Assembly: GCA_910578985.1 (NCBI GenBank) | Contig: CAJTSF010000026.1 | Span: forward strand, 1-33,023 | Direction of reading: 5' to 3' | DNA length: 33,023 nt | From: an uncultured Odoribacter sp. | Lineage (GTDB): Bacteria > Bacteroidota > Bacteroidia > Bacteroidales > Marinifilaceae | Shown: in pieces, positions 1-8,832 of the stretch | How positions within the stretch are numbered: position 1 is the first letter of the stretch | How the letters are laid out: the number at the start of each line of letters is the position of its first letter | Notes under the pieces: model-generated | Told to the model about the DNA's origin: nothing | The model's input: only the letters and a program-made list of their open reading frames with translations | Databases searched by the model: none | Translations under genes and position numbers: made by a program

Positions 1-104
1 ACAGCCTCGTCCCACGTCCCGTGGAAAAAGCGGATGCCGCTTTCCTGAGCAACGGCTTGCAAGGAAAAGAAAAGGGTCACTATGCCTACCAATACTTTTC
101 TCAT
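1..104 (-). CDS. Exported protein, possibly thioredoxin-like (partial, N-terminus only)
   Basis: Only the first 34 codons lie in the window; the gene continues past base 1. The start reads MRKVLVGIVTLFFSLQAVAQ, a clear signal peptide, followed by ESGIRFFHGTWDEAV. A mature N-terminus with a G-I-x-F-x-H-G-T-W-x-E-A pattern resembles Bacteroidota thioredoxin-like (Thioredoxin_7/DUF255-type) proteins, where the CxxC motif would come about 15-25 residues later, outside the window. In-frame ATGs also occur at 116 and 125; 104 was chosen because it gives a compact signal peptide. It follows susD1 on the same strand with almost no gap, so it is probably the last or next gene of locus 1. The thioredoxin call is inference from about 15 mature residues. 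Confidence 0.55.
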   Translation of the reverse strand, partial: MRKVLVGIVTLFFSLQAVAQESGIRFFHGTWDEA

Positions 105-126
105 ACTATTGTTCATTACATTCATT

Positions 127-1563
127 TTATCTGTCGTACTGCGGCATGCTGGGGTTATAATTCATTATCATCTGGTTAATCGGGAAGATATACCGGTTAT
201 CGTTCGGTTCCAGCGTATAAGTTTCCCCATCCGCCGTATGCGTTACCGTTTTCTTGAACTTATCCTCATAGTTAAGACGTTTCAAGTCAATCAGGCGGTG
301 GAAACCGGTAAAGGCAAATTCACGCCGTCTCTCATCCAGCACGATACGGAGCGCTTCGTCGTTATCGGCAGCCGAAAGGTGGACATTCCCCTTGATGCGA
401 CTATCGCGCAAGGTGTTGATGTAATCCATGGCATTATTCTTGGAACCGATACGCGCCTCGCATTCTGCGGCAATCAGCATGTTCTCGACGGAAGAGAATC
501 CGACATTCTGGTAAGCGTACAGGATATAGCAGGTTTCCCCGTAAAAATAATCCGAACGCCCCATATTCACCGTATCATCGGCAAAGAACAGGTCACGACG
601 CTGATCGACAGCCCCTGCCGGCAGATTGCGGGCATAGGTGGCAACCAAGTCCTTGCTCACGGTGATGGTCTTGCGTCCACTCTGCAAACGGATGAACACG
701 GCTTCCGGATTCTCGTCTTTCTCCAGCATCGGAGTCCCGTTCGCATCGATAATGCGTCCCCAAGTTGTTTTGTCTTTCGTCATAAAAGGTTTCAAATCCT
801 GCAACCGGTTATTCAGTTTCAACGCCTCTTTCGCATTCGTAAGAGCCTCATCATAGCGTCCCATGTAAAGATACAGACGGGCATAGAAGGAATACAGGCT
901 CCCTTGATTCGGATGGAACAAGTTTTGTGAAACCTCTTTCAGGCTGGCAGATGCCTCTTTCAAATCATCCTCGATTTTCTTATACACCTCCGCAACGGTA
1001 GCACGGGTGTATTTCTGTTCCACCTGATCTTTTTCAATCAAGGGAATCCCGTAATCGGTAGCGGCAGTCTCCTTGTTGTAGTGGCGTCCGTAAATATTGA
1101 CAAGCGCCAGATAATCAAAAGCCCGTTGCACCAACGCTTCCGCGCGCAGGCGGTGTTTTTCGGCATCCGTGGCGTCGGCAGAAGAGAGCACGTTGTTGAT
1201 AATCACATTATAGGTGTAAATCCGGTCGTATGCCGCATTCCATAACCGGTCGCTCGTTCCGGGAGTGTATATTTGCCCGTGCTGGAAAGAGTAGAGATTG
1301 CGCTCATGATCGTTTTGATTGACGTAGGTCACATCGGCAAATGAGGCGGTATCATCCAACAAATGGATATCATCCGTCAGATACATGGCATCCGTGCTCA
1401 TGCAATTGGTCAATGACTGATATGCCAATAATTTGACATAATCTTCGAAGTTTTCCGGAATAGCATACCCCTTGGGTTTATTTCCTAAAAACTTGTCGCA
1501 CCCGTACGTCGTCAGCAGCAAGGTGCACAATATGAAATAAATATATTTTTTCATGGTCATCAT
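127..1563 (-). CDS. SusD/RagB-like outer-membrane lipoprotein (susD1)
   Basis: This 478-residue protein is a surface-exposed substrate-binding lipoprotein that caps its SusC partner. A signal peptide ends in a lipobox with Cys22 (TYGC), so it is probably lipid-anchored. The sequence has the usual SusD layout: an N-terminal TPR-like half (including NAAYDRIYTYNVIINNVL and AEALVQRAFDYLALVNIYG) and a C-terminal half with the family signature LDERRREFAFTGFHRLIDLK, ending PSMPQYDR. The start is only 3 bases after the susC1 stop, so the two genes are translationally close and surely co-transcribed. Alternative ATGs at 1560 and 1554 would only shorten the n-region. The family is certain; the ligand is not visible. 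Confidence 0.95.
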   Translation of the reverse strand: MMTMKKYIYFILCTLLLTTYGCDKFLGNKPKGYAIPENFEDYVKLLAYQSLTNCMSTDAMYLTDDIHLLDDTASFADVTYVNQNDHERNLYSFQHGQIYTPGTSDRLWNAAYDRIYTYNVIINNVLSSADATDAEKHRLRAEALVQRAFDYLALVNIYGRHYNKETAATDYGIPLIEKDQVEQKYTRATVAEVYKKIEDDLKEASASLKEVSQNLFHPNQGSLYSFYARLYLYMGRYDEALTNAKEALKLNNRLQDLKPFMTKDKTTWGRIIDANGTPMLEKDENPEAVFIRLQSGRKTITVSKDLVATYARNLPAGAVDQRRDLFFADDTVNMGRSDYFYGETCYILYAYQNVGFSSVENMLIAAECEARIGSKNNAMDYINTLRDSRIKGNVHLSAADNDEALRIVLDERRREFAFTGFHRLIDLKRLNYEDKFKKTVTHTADGETYTLEPNDNRYIFPINQMIMNYNPSMPQYDR

Positions 1564-1566
1564 GGT

Positions 1567-4500
1567 TTAAAAATTAAGTGATAATCCGAAAGTCACATTG
1601 GCAGGCAGGTGCGAGCCTCGGGACGGAGCAAGGGAGGAACCGACCCACACCTCGGGATCCAACTTGCTTCGGTTGGCTGCCCAATACCACGCATTCTGCA
1701 CCTGCACATTCACCCGGATTCCCTGAATCATGTACTTCTTCAACAGATGAGACGGAACAGTGTACCCGAGAGTAATGTCGCGCAGTTTGATGTAATCGCC
1801 TTTCTGCACATGTTTGTCCGCTGCGCTCCAAAGGTCTTTGGCTTTCATGGCCGCGTTGTTTTGGAAAGCAAAAACCGGGTTAATGTCCGGATTGCCGTTG
1901 TCTTCCGGTCCTTTCCAGTAATTCATCAAATCACGGTCCGCATTGGCCGTGCGGTAAATCGGATGCTGGGCAATCAACATGCCTGCTTTCACATCGCGCA
2001 TCACATGCCCGCCGGCATAAATAAACATAAAGGACAAATCGAAGCCCTTATAACTTAAGCGGTTCGTAAACGAAGCATTGAAACGGGGATCGTAGGTTCC
2101 CGAATAGACCAGATCGTCTTTCGTCAAGACATCGGACGACCTGACAATCTCCCCGTCCTTGTTATAGGCAGCGGGGATACCGTTCTCGTCCAATCCGGCA
2201 TAACGGACGCTGAACATGGAGTTCATCGCATAACCCTTGCGCGTGTTCAAACCGTAATAATAACTGTATGCCGACTCATCGGAAGTTTCCACTTCGGTCA
2301 CCTCGTTCTTGTTGTAGCCGAAGACGAAATTAGAACTCCACTGGAACTCGCTTGTCCGGATGTTCTCGCTGTTCAGCACCAGCTCGACGCCCCGGTTATA
2401 CAGGCTGGCAAAGTTCATCATCATGGAGCTCCATCCCAAAGTCGGGTCGGTGGAGAAGTCGCCGAGCAGGTCGCTACTCTTCTTGTTGTAGAACTCGAAC
2501 GAACCGCTCAGTCTGTTCTGGAAGAAACTGAAATCCACCGCGATGTTCGTCACTTTCGTCTTTTCCCAACGCAAGGAAGGATTCGCGGGACTTTTGATGT
2601 AGAAAGAACTCTCATTGGTGTAATAATTATTATTAGTTGCGGCAGCTATCAGGTAAGGACCGTTTTTCTTGGAAACATTACCGTTGATACCGTAAGTCGC
2701 TCTTATCACCAAACGGTCCAGCCAATTGTCGATATTTTCGAACAGCACATAGTGCGCACCCACAGACCACAAAGGCTTGTACTGATATTTCGGGTCGGTT
2801 CCGAAAAGATTGGATTGGTCGATACGGATACTTCCGTTCACCGTCAAACGGCTGTCCAACGTATAGGAGGCATTTCCGTAAAACGACACATAGCGGTTAT
2901 CCACAAAGGAGAACTTCGGTGTCTTGTTACTGAATGAAAAGCCACCGTTAATGGCTTGTGTTCCGGTAATGCGCTGATTCAAGTCCAATGCGTTGATTTC
3001 GCTGTATGCCAGAGTCTGGTCATCATAGCCCAAACGGTAGAAACCGTTCGAAGAAGTCACCACTTTCCGGCGTTCCGTTCCGACCAACACCTGCAGGTCG
3101 TGTCTCTCGGCAAAGGTCTTGTTGTAGTTCACCTGGGCACGCATGGTGTAGGAATTGTTGTCCGTATTCGTCTGCACGATCTGTCCGCCTAACGGGATAT
3201 TGTATTTTAAAGTCCCGTCCTCCTTCAATACAGCAGCGTCGTTAATCATCTTTTTCACATCCCGTGCATTCTTGGTATCGTATTGTTTCGTATATCCGGT
3301 TGTGCTTTCCGTCTGGTAACGCAAATCCACGGTCAGTCCGTCGATGATTTTGAGAGAAGCCCCGAAATTCAGGTTCAGGTAACGACTCTTGGCAGTGTAG
3401 TGGCGATTAGCCATTTCATTCACGGGAACATAAGTTTCATCCATCAATCCGACGCTCTTCAAACGGTCGATTTCCGCCTGCGATTTTTCGCCGTACATCT
3501 GAAGCGGATTACCGGCATCGTCACGCAACATGTAATAAGAAGCGATACCTGCATTCAAGAGACTCATGCCCAACACCCCGTTGTCGTAATCTTCAGACTT
3601 GTTACTTCCGATAATACCTGCATCGAGGGTCAGCCACTTGGTCAGATTAAATGTATTCTTGATATTGAAACCGATGCGGTGCTTGATTTGTTCCCTTTCG
3701 TGGGGAGCGGTTCCGGTATAGTTCACCGAAAAATTATACCGGTAAATCTCCGAACCTCCGTTGAACGACAGGTTGTGCTGGTGCGTAATCTGCCGTTTGC
3801 GCAGAAACTCTTCGATAACCTGGTCATACCGGTCATGCGTACGGTAAGGAATCAATTCCTTTTCAAGCTGCTCTTCGCTTAATTTACCGTCACGCCAGTC
3901 CAGCAAGAGCAGCTGCACATCATTCTGCCATCTATTGGCATCATAACGGTTTACATTGGGGAAAGTCCGAATCAACATCTTCTGGAAATCCACCAACTCC
4001 GAACTGGACATCTTATTCGTATAATCCCGGTCGGGCAGTCCCTGCAACTTAATGCTTCCGTTGTAGCTGACACGCGGCTTGCCCGTCGAACCGCTACGGG
4101 TAGTGATGACAATCACACCGTTGGCGGAACGCGCTCCGTAGATAGAAGCTGCCGTCGCATCTTTCAAAATAGTGATATTGACAATGTCGGAAGGATTCAA
4201 CACATCCAACGGAGTGGTTTTCGTTCCGGGCTCTCCCTCGAACGGGATACCGTCCACCACATACAACGGCGTCTTGTCTCCGTTCAACGTCGATACGCCG
4301 CGAATCTGGATATCCCCACGGTTTGAAGTCAAACCTGCCACCTGTCCCTCCAACCGGTCCATGATATTCGTCTGCAACTTCCCTTCCATATCTTTGGGGG
4401 AGACAATCGAGAAAGAACCCGTCGCACGCTCCTTGGAAATCGTCTGGTAACCTGTCACGATAACCTCCTCGATCATCTTCGACTCCGGCTTCAACACAAA

Positions 4501-5109
4501 ATTATAGGTATCTTGATTGGCGCTAATCTTCATCTCCACATTCATATACCCGATGAACGAAGCCACCAGCGTCTGCCCTTCCGCCGTCGTCCGCAATGTG
4601 AAATTACCGTCGATGTCCGTCGCTACGCCCACCGTCGTGCCTTTGAAAAACACACTGGCACCGATAATCGGTTCCCCGTTCTCATCCGACACATGCCCCT
4701 TCACCAGCTGTCCCTCTTTCGAATCGCTTTGCACCGCCCTGCCTTGAGATGCTTTCGAAGCCTTCGCATCTGCCGGCGCCAGCATAATCTGCCGATTTGA
4801 AACCGAATAAGTCAGGTTTGCAATCGCAGCCAAACGGTCGAGCACCTGATTCAAAGACATTCCGTCGCATTCCAGATTCACCTTCTGAGCCACATTAATC
4901 GTGCTCGAAGAATAAATGAACGAATGCCCGCTCTGATTCTCCAAATCGGCTAAAACATCCTTGAGCGTTTGATTTTTGGCGTGAATCGTGATGGTCGATG
5001 CCTGAGCATACAGGCTGCTTCCCAGCATCACCAAAAACACGAACAAAGACAAACACCTCCGTAAGTGAATGCCTTGCCCCTCTGAAAAAGTTGATACAAC
5101 GTGTTTCAT
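1567..5109 (-). CDS. SusC/RagA-like TonB-dependent receptor with STN domain (susC1)
   Basis: This 1180-residue outer-membrane transporter imports an unknown substrate using TonB energy. In order: signal peptide (about 1-36), STN signalling domain (about 38-110), carboxypeptidase-D-like beta-sandwich (about 136-208, with KGTTVGVATDIDGNF), a TonB-box-like EEVIVTGY, the plug (from about 222, starting GYQTISKERATG, with the SusC hallmark LKDATAASIYGARSANGVI), and a long beta-barrel ending in FGLSLNF with terminal Phe. The STN domain marks it as a transducer that talks to a FecR protein, and fecR1 and sigma1 lie just upstream. A terminator separates it from fecR1, so it probably has its own sigma1-dependent promoter in the AT-rich 5110-5156 stretch. 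GC content of the barrel is close to half. Confidence 0.96.
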   Translation of the reverse strand: MKHVVSTFSEGQGIHLRRCLSLFVFLVMLGSSLYAQASTITIHAKNQTLKDVLADLENQSGHSFIYSSSTINVAQKVNLECDGMSLNQVLDRLAAIANLTYSVSNRQIMLAPADAKASKASQGRAVQSDSKEGQLVKGHVSDENGEPIIGASVFFKGTTVGVATDIDGNFTLRTTAEGQTLVASFIGYMNVEMKISANQDTYNFVLKPESKMIEEVIVTGYQTISKERATGSFSIVSPKDMEGKLQTNIMDRLEGQVAGLTSNRGDIQIRGVSTLNGDKTPLYVVDGIPFEGEPGTKTTPLDVLNPSDIVNITILKDATAASIYGARSANGVIVITTRSGSTGKPRVSYNGSIKLQGLPDRDYTNKMSSSELVDFQKMLIRTFPNVNRYDANRWQNDVQLLLLDWRDGKLSEEQLEKELIPYRTHDRYDQVIEEFLRKRQITHQHNLSFNGGSEIYRYNFSVNYTGTAPHEREQIKHRIGFNIKNTFNLTKWLTLDAGIIGSNKSEDYDNGVLGMSLLNAGIASYYMLRDDAGNPLQMYGEKSQAEIDRLKSVGLMDETYVPVNEMANRHYTAKSRYLNLNFGASLKIIDGLTVDLRYQTESTTGYTKQYDTKNARDVKKMINDAAVLKEDGTLKYNIPLGGQIVQTNTDNNSYTMRAQVNYNKTFAERHDLQVLVGTERRKVVTSSNGFYRLGYDDQTLAYSEINALDLNQRITGTQAINGGFSFSNKTPKFSFVDNRYVSFYGNASYTLDSRLTVNGSIRIDQSNLFGTDPKYQYKPLWSVGAHYVLFENIDNWLDRLVIRATYGINGNVSKKNGPYLIAAATNNNYYTNESSFYIKSPANPSLRWEKTKVTNIAVDFSFFQNRLSGSFEFYNKKSSDLLGDFSTDPTLGWSSMMMNFASLYNRGVELVLNSENIRTSEFQWSSNFVFGYNKNEVTEVETSDESAYSYYYGLNTRKGYAMNSMFSVRYAGLDENGIPAAYNKDGEIVRSSDVLTKDDLVYSGTYDPRFNASFTNRLSYKGFDLSFMFIYAGGHVMRDVKAGMLIAQHPIYRTANADRDLMNYWKGPEDNGNPDINPVFAFQNNAAMKAKDLWSAADKHVQKGDYIKLRDITLGYTVPSHLLKKYMIQGIRVNVQVQNAWYWAANRSKLDPEVWVGSSLAPSRGSHLPANVTFGLSLNF

Positions 5110-5156
5110 ATAAATTTAAATTTATTATTTTATACAGATTATTTACACACAAAGAA

Positions 5157-5181
5157 AACGATACCCTAAACAGGCATCGTT
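5157..5181 (-). terminator. Intrinsic terminator between fecR1 and susC1
   Basis: On the minus strand AACGATGCC pairs with GGTATCGTT (nine pairs, one G-T) around a 7-nt loop and is followed by TTCTTT. It sits 36 bases after the fecR1 stop and 48 bases before the susC1 start, so it should uncouple the regulatory genes from the transporter genes. Confidence 0.65.
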
Positions 5182-5217
5182 CATTTTTTCTTAAAAATAG
5201 TAAAATCTATCCGTTTG

Positions 5218-6222
5218 TCAGTACATATACAAATGCGCCGTATCACCCGCCCACCGATATCTCAACAGCGCCACCTGCTCCATCATCTCCAAAATCTGCT
5301 GTATCGATTCCTCATGGAAACGTGCGGTAAAGCGCCGCTTCAACAACTCCTCATCCCCCACCTCCAAATGTATCCCGTGCCACCGTTCCAGTTTCTTCAC
5401 GACCTCGTCCATCGGCGTCTCGTCAAACACCAGCCATCCCTCCTTCCATCCCAAAATCGGGAACGTCACCGCAGGAACGTTCACCGTTGCCGACTGCTCT
5501 TCCCGCTTCAGGATGCGCACCCGCTCATTGGGGCGCACCCGGACCTCTTCCCGTTTCCCGTCCTGCTCCCGCTGCACCGTAATATTCCCCTCCACCAGCA
5601 ACGCCGTCACATAATCGTCATCCCGGTAAGAAGCCAGATTGAATGTCGTTCCCCTTACCACCACACGCAATCCGTTCTCCAACCGGATAACCATAGGCCG
5701 CTCCGCATTCTTCACCACATCGAAAAAACCTTCCCCCGAAAACACGATTTCCCGCGTATCTCCCGAAAAACGGCTCGGGCACTCCAATTCGCTGTCCGAA
5801 TTGAGCCACACCGTACTCCCGTCCGGCAAAGTCACCTTCCCCTTCACCCCTTTGTCCGTCCGGTACACCATCCGCGCCATCTCCTGCCCCTCCAAGAAAG
5901 CGATATCCGCCTCATGCTGTTTTTCCCATTCCCACAACCCGAAAGCCAGCAACAACACCAACGAAGCCGCAACCCCGTATCCCACCCACATACTCCGCCA
6001 TCCGCCGCTTCGCCGCTCTTCCCGCCAGGGCACATTCCGCCTCGACGCACGCCCCTGCGGCAAATGCGCCATCACCCAGGCGTTCTTCAATCCGTTAAAC
6101 CGTTTCCGGTGTTCCTGTGACTCCTCCACCCAGTCCAACACCTTTGCCCGCTCCTCCGGAGTCCCTTCTCCCGCAATATATCGAATCAATTCCCGTTCAT
6201 CCATAATCGTCATTTTACACAT
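5218..6222 (-). CDS. FecR-family anti-sigma factor (fecR1)
   Basis: This inner-membrane protein is expected to hold sigma1 inactive until the STN domain of SusC1 signals. The cytoplasmic N-terminus (ELIRYIAGEGTPEERAKVLD) resembles FecR N-terminal sigma-binding regions. One membrane segment follows (about residues 79-98, VGYGVAASLVLLLAFGLW). The periplasmic part has the FecR domain (TLPDGSTVWLNSDSEL, FSGEGFFDVV, and the conserved GTTFN motif) and then the DUF4974 C-terminal domain (WLVFDETPMDEVVKKLERW). About 334 residues, normal length. The start is uncertain: in-frame GTG at 6231 and ATGs at 6222, 6213 and 6204, none with a good ribosome-binding site. It follows sigma1 by roughly 20 bases and is co-transcribed with it. 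Confidence 0.93.
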   Translation of the reverse strand: MCKMTIMDERELIRYIAGEGTPEERAKVLDWVEESQEHRKRFNGLKNAWVMAHLPQGRASRRNVPWREERRSGGWRSMWVGYGVAASLVLLLAFGLWEWEKQHEADIAFLEGQEMARMVYRTDKGVKGKVTLPDGSTVWLNSDSELECPSRFSGDTREIVFSGEGFFDVVKNAERPMVIRLENGLRVVVRGTTFNLASYRDDDYVTALLVEGNITVQREQDGKREEVRVRPNERVRILKREEQSATVNVPAVTFPILGWKEGWLVFDETPMDEVVKKLERWHGIHLEVGDEELLKRRFTARFHEESIQQILEMMEQVALLRYRWAGDTAHLYMY

Positions 6223-6243
6223 GCAATACACACAACCGCACCT

Positions 6244-6801
6244 CTACCCTAAATCCCCGAACAAAAATAATACCAACGGCAAATAATCCTTCAACTTCTC
6301 CCGCAACACTCCCAACGCCTTGGTCATATGATATTCCACAGCCTTTTCCGAAAGCCCCATATCCCGTGCTATCTCCCCGTAAGTCATCTGCCGGTCGCGG
6401 CTCATTCGGAAAATCTCCTGCGTCCGTTTCCCCGCCTCCTCCAATCCCTCCCTCACCAAACGCTCCATCTCTTCCATATTCAACCGGCTAAACCCGTCAT
6501 CCGCCAATGCCGCATAATTCGCCATCGCCTCCCGCGCCTCCAGATAATCCGAATACTTCTGCCCCGCAATCCGTTTTCTTAACACATTCAGACACCGGTT
6601 CTTCACCATGGTCAAAATAAACGCCTGCACACTCCCATCCTCGCGTATCCGCTCCTGCCGCTCCCAAAGCGTCATAAAAACATCCTGCGCCACATCCTCT
6701 GCCTCTTCCCGGTCATTCAAATACTGTTGTGCAAAAAACACCGCACGCAGGTAATACTCCTCGTACAAACGTTCGAAATACGTTTTGGAATTGGTATTCA
6801 T
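6244..6801 (-). CDS. ECF RNA polymerase sigma factor, FecI-like (sigma1)
   Basis: This 185-residue sigma-70 family protein has region 2 (FERLYEEYYLRAVFFAQQYL, then DREEAEDVAQDVFMTLWER) and region 4 (EIFRMSRDRQMTYGEIARDM and a helix-turn-helix reading GLSEKAVEYHMTKALGVLR). It has no region 1 or 3, as expected for ECF factors. The short hydrophobic C-terminal tail (LPLVLFLFG) is common in Bacteroidota FecI-like proteins. It lies immediately upstream of fecR1 and should direct transcription of susC1-susD1 when released. No convincing TAnnTTTG promoter was found between it and the locus 2 terminator; near matches only. Confidence 0.95.
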   Translation of the reverse strand: MNTNSKTYFERLYEEYYLRAVFFAQQYLNDREEAEDVAQDVFMTLWERQERIREDGSVQAFILTMVKNRCLNVLRKRIAGQKYSDYLEAREAMANYAALADDGFSRLNMEEMERLVREGLEEAGKRTQEIFRMSRDRQMTYGEIARDMGLSEKAVEYHMTKALGVLREKLKDYLPLVLFLFGDLG

Positions 6802-6886
6802 TCTGGTTCTCCCGGGTTTATCTTCTTTTCCGTCTGTAAAGTTATGGAAAAGTTAGATACCCACATCCCAATAAACGCAAAAAAGC

Positions 6887-6922
6887 AAGGGCTGCCCGAC
6901 AATTCAATGTCAGTCAGCCCTT
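6887..6922 (-). terminator. Intrinsic terminator closing locus 2
   Basis: On the minus strand AAGGGCTG pairs with CAGCCCTT; inside it GACA pairs with TGTC across a symmetric 3-by-3 internal loop, capped by TTGAAT. The stem is followed by GCTTTTTTG. The TGA stop of the TlpA remnant (6910-6912) falls inside the hairpin, so the terminator is fused to the end of the dead gene. Confidence 0.75.
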
Positions 6923-7149
6923 TTACACATAAATTTTGCAAGCACAACAGTCAATTCCTCGTGACGCATATCTTTTGCCAATATTTTTCCATCTGGTCCG
7001 ACCAAAATAATATGAGGAATTCCTTTGATGCAGTCAGCAAAAATGCGTCCGTCTTCTCCCTGACCAAAACCCAAAAACAACATCTGAGGCTGCCTCTCTT
7101 TCAGCACAAAAGAAAACTTGCCACCTTTTATCCAATTGGCAGGCTGCCA
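6910..7149 (-). pseudogene. Truncated TlpA/thioredoxin-like gene, C-terminal remnant
   Basis: The reading frame is open from 7149 but has no ATG until 7083; only a GTG at 7107 precedes. Its product matches just the last part of a TlpA-like protein: RQPQM, then IKGIPHIILVGPDGKIL and RHEELTVVLAKFM. The intact TlpA gene at 31834-32940 has the same elements in the same order (PWPQM, SSIPHIILLDKEGKII, RGEELQGKLAELL). The catalytic CxxC, the N-terminal domain and the signal peptide are missing; roughly 300 residues are gone between the PKD-like gene stop at 7190 and this point. It sits where an operon-terminal TlpA gene would be expected. It is most simply a deletion remnant; a functional small protein is unlikely. 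Confidence 0.65.
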
Positions 7150-7189
7150 TCAAGGCAAGCCATACCAATCATGACATTCGTATGTTTTA

Positions 7190-8806
7190 TCAATCCTGTT
7201 TTTCTATCGTACAGACAACTTCGTCGCAAAATCCGGCTTTCGCATATAATTTCCGGGCAGAAAGCCCGCCAATTTGGTTTAACTGGTACACGGCTATTCC
7301 ACCTTGTTTGTCCGTCACCCCCCTGTCTTGTACACACAAGGTAAGTTGTATTCTGGTAGCATCCGGTTTCTCTGCCGTTGGCGAAGGAACCTCCGTACAA
7401 TCCAGACCGGTAATCGTATATCCTTCTTTATCACCGTCTATAATTACTCCCTCCGAATAACTTTGCGTATTAAAAGCATATACTTTATTACCGGATAGGT
7501 AAAAACAAATATTGGATAAGCCTTCTACATGTTGTTCCCACATATTCGATGTTGAGATGGCATATTTATTCCCAGGTACAAAAGTTTCAGCACCATACAT
7601 TCCTGGACAACTGCCGGAGGACAACGTTTGTTTAAAAGAAGATATAAAACCATTATTCCACTTTTCATCCATGACAATTTCATATTTTATCAGCAAATAT
7701 TCCCCGGTCTCTGTATTCTTTAACAACGCCCAAGCCTTATTTAAATTATCTTCAACACAACCGGTCGCAACCAAATGTATGTTTTCACCTATATGGTTCG
7801 GATTAAATTGAGAAAAATCGTTAAGTTTTCCCCCCAAGAAACTAAAATAACCTCCAGTTTCATTAATCATAAAACGACCGTGCAGGTTGTCATAAAAAAT
7901 CGGATTCCCATAATACGGACCTCCCCAATTGTCATTATCAAAAGGTTGAGTCACAAAAGGAGCCATTTCATAATCGGACGGTTCAGACAGTATCACGTAT
8001 TCCGACTCCCAATTTATCGCTTCGGAACCGCTAAAAGTGCGTCCGTGCACTTTACCATTTACAATCATATATTCCGTACTCTGCCCATTACATACACCTG
8101 TTATCACTAAGTCTCCCGGCAACTCTTCGTCCGTATGGAACATGAACTTCTCCCGCATATAATTCTTGCGTATCAATGCATCCGGGTCCAGATATACTCC
8201 CCCGGAGTGATCATCGCAAGCAACAATGACCGCTTTGGTAGCCAAAGGATTTTTGGCATAACTATGCGTCAAAAAGAGACGCTTCGATTTATCGCCTAAC
8301 TTCTCCCCATTATTCGCCAACGAATAAATATTTTCATAAAAAGTAACGCCGTCTTTTTTCAACATCGACAAATCGTATTGCCCGTCATTTCGGCACAACA
8401 TCAATGTTCCGCCGGCATATACCCCGACTGTCTTAAATTTGGAATTATGCAATTGATATACTCCTGTCCGATTGTCAATCACCTTAAAACTCAGCGTGAT
8501 TTCATCTCCCGGCAGCGCATCGGCAATCGTCACATCCAGATTTTTCTCAAATGACAACGTGTCGGCTACGACTTGTTTCTGATTGTATTTATACCACACA
8601 TATGACAAATCCGATTTCTCTCCGAACTTGGTCTTCACCGTCGGAGTAATCGTCAATCTTCCGCCGAACTCGATTTCCCTATACTCCTCTATTCCTTCAA
8701 TCGTTATTTCGTCGATTTCTATGTCTCCATACCTGGAATCATCATCAACACAACCTAATAAGAAAAGAAGGAAAAACAATAAACTCAAACATTTTATATT
8801 TTTCAT
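7190..8806 (-). CDS. PKD-like family lipoprotein
   Basis: This 538-residue lipoprotein has a signal peptide and lipobox (LLGC, Cys19) followed by acidic residues (VDDD), a start often seen on surface-exported lipoproteins of Bacteroidota. The N-terminal part (FGGRLTITPTVKTKFGEKSD, LSYVWYKYN, ITLSFKVIDNRTGVYQLHN) has the shape of a PKD-type immunoglobulin-like domain. The rest, from about residue 130, is a longer region with repeated beta-strand and turn patterns that may form a propeller-like fold. Genes of this type sit downstream of SusC/SusD and DUF4843 genes in many Bacteroidota loci, as here. It probably helps capture substrate at the cell surface; that role is inferred from position. 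It ends 40 bases before the TlpA remnant. Confidence 0.85.
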   Translation of the reverse strand: MKNIKCLSLLFFLLFLLGCVDDDSRYGDIEIDEITIEGIEEYREIEFGGRLTITPTVKTKFGEKSDLSYVWYKYNQKQVVADTLSFEKNLDVTIADALPGDEITLSFKVIDNRTGVYQLHNSKFKTVGVYAGGTLMLCRNDGQYDLSMLKKDGVTFYENIYSLANNGEKLGDKSKRLFLTHSYAKNPLATKAVIVACDDHSGGVYLDPDALIRKNYMREKFMFHTDEELPGDLVITGVCNGQSTEYMIVNGKVHGRTFSGSEAINWESEYVILSEPSDYEMAPFVTQPFDNDNWGGPYYGNPIFYDNLHGRFMINETGGYFSFLGGKLNDFSQFNPNHIGENIHLVATGCVEDNLNKAWALLKNTETGEYLLIKYEIVMDEKWNNGFISSFKQTLSSGSCPGMYGAETFVPGNKYAISTSNMWEQHVEGLSNICFYLSGNKVYAFNTQSYSEGVIIDGDKEGYTITGLDCTEVPSPTAEKPDATRIQLTLCVQDRGVTDKQGGIAVYQLNQIGGLSARKLYAKAGFCDEVVCTIEKQD

Positions 8807-8832
8807 AATTCATTCATTTAAACGTTTATCTA

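Noticed and set aside
6837..6844. Promoter for sigma1 (minus-strand TAACTTTA)
   Set aside because: It misses the final G of TAnnTTTG and has no -33 element; a second equally weak match lies close by, so neither was listed.
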